A stretch of DNA of 64,000 bases from Mucisphaera sp965279675. GTDB lineage: Bacteria > Planctomycetota > Phycisphaerae > Phycisphaerales > Phycisphaeraceae. Made by a program: the position numbers and the translations under genes. The stretch lies in assembly GCF_965279675.1 (NCBI RefSeq), contig NZ_CBDIIJ010000002.1:2914001-2978000 (forward strand). Reading direction: 5' to 3'. Position 1 is the first letter of the stretch. The number at the start of each line of letters is the position of its first letter. Below, piece by piece: positions 63,525-64,000 of the stretch. The notes beneath the pieces are model-generated. The model searched no databases. It was not told the origin of the DNA and saw nothing but the letters and a program-made list of their open reading frames with translations.

Positions 63525-64000
63525 TTAGTAGTCATACTCCCGTATGGAGACGCCGTTCGAGATGATGTTGGTCGCTGTGATGCCGACGTGGCTGAGGCCC
63601 GCGCGTGCCCTGCCGCCGGCCGAGGGGGACAGAAAATCAACCATCGCGTCGAGAAGCACCTCGACCTGCTCGCGATCGCCACTGACAAAAGACACGTGGC
63701 CGTCCATGAAGCCGAAGTTCTGACCGCGGCCTGCGTGGTTATCGATCTTCTTGGCATTGCCGCCTAAGGCGATTTGATCCTCATCGGCCATGCCATACCG
63801 CCCGGCGGCGTCGTTCTCGGCAATGATGGCTACATTTGAAGTCTGGCGCACCCAGATGTCCGTCTTCAAGCGAGCGCCGGAGACAGAGTCGCCGCTATTC
63901 CAGGGCGTGTAGTAGTCGTTATCTGTCATGGCAACCTCGTTCACGGTGCCGGTGCGGTACTTGCCAAACTCTGCCCAGGCATGGATGTCGTAGCTGTGAC
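63525..64000 (-). CDS. Prepilin-type/H-X9-DG motif protein, C-terminal part
   Basis: The frame is open to the right edge (about 158 codons visible), so the N-terminal pilin leader would lie outside the window. The visible part ends with NHAGRGQNFGFMDGHVSFVSGD, the H-X9-DG motif typical of planctomycete pseudopilin-like proteins, and a C-terminal GLSHVGITATNIISNGVSIREYDY. A GTG at 63,944 could give a short product but the sequence upstream of it (YDIHAWAEFGKYRTGT) continues the domain. It probably starts a different transcript from the peptidase. Confidence 0.7.
   Translation of the reverse strand, partial: HSYDIHAWAEFGKYRTGTVNEVAMTDNDYYTPWNSGDSVSGARLKTDIWVRQTSNVAIIAENDAAGRYGMADEDQIALGGNAKKIDNHAGRGQNFGFMDGHVSFVSGDREQVEVLLDAMVDFLSPSAGGRARAGLSHVGITATNIISNGVSIREYDY

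Overview
The window looks like chromosome of a GC-rich planctomycete, most likely of the Phycisphaerae type. Evidence: four proteins end in PEP-CTERM-like sorting tails, two of them preceded by dockerin-like calcium-binding repeats. Prepilin-type proteins with an H-X9-DG style motif, large PstC/PstA permeases and a high-GC codon bias agree with this. The assignment is an inference from gene content; no rRNA gene is present.

Layout. 1-14.7 kb is core chromosome: rsmA (cut by the left edge), an SGNH hydrolase, mutL, fusA, an ABC-F ATPase, a HEAT-repeat lipoprotein and a complete pstSCAB phosphate operon. 14.7-33.5 kb is mixed: small hypotheticals, a serine hydrolase, an SLC13 carrier, an isolated nuoA, thyA-folA, an AT-rich FkbM methyltransferase gene, a cyclophilin, tRNA-Val(TAC), glpK with a sugar-type carrier, a serine hydrolase/dockerin/PEP fusion, a SOUL protein, a K+-channel-like protein, an MsrB-MsrA fusion, a prepilin-type protein and a two-subunit sodium symporter. 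33.8-39.6 kb is a fatty acid operon (rpmF-plsX-fabH-fabD-fabG-acpP-fabF) followed by tatA.

From about 40.04 to 62.1 kb is an accessory island beside tRNA-Val(CAC). A tyrosine recombinase gene runs into the tRNA, and a 24-bp copy of the tRNA 3' end recurs at 52.41 kb, next to a second related recombinase. This suggests one 12.3-kb integrative element and the start of a second element stacked at the same tRNA. The first element carries an integration/replication module (Int, Cro-like regulator, TubC_N-like protein, DUF3987 protein, excisionase-type HTH), unknown cargo, umuDC with an unusual UmuD, a PEP-CTERM protein and an apparent zinc-starvation operon. The second region carries a HAF-repeat PEP protein, an SRAP protein, a giant pentapeptide-repeat protein flanked by a 276-bp direct repeat, and an IS3-type insertion sequence. 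Beyond 62.1 kb the sequence returns to ordinary high-GC genes.

The most interesting locus is the zinc-type operon at 48.0-51.9 kb. A Fur-family regulator is followed by two COG0523 GTPases, two FmdB-like proteins that have lost most or all zinc-ribbon cysteines, and a HisI paralogue in which one zinc-ligand cysteine is Asp. A perfect 7-2-7 palindrome lies upstream of the operon, and a near copy lies upstream of the neighbouring PEP-CTERM gene. I read this as a mobile zinc-sparing regulon; that reading is inferred from sequence only.
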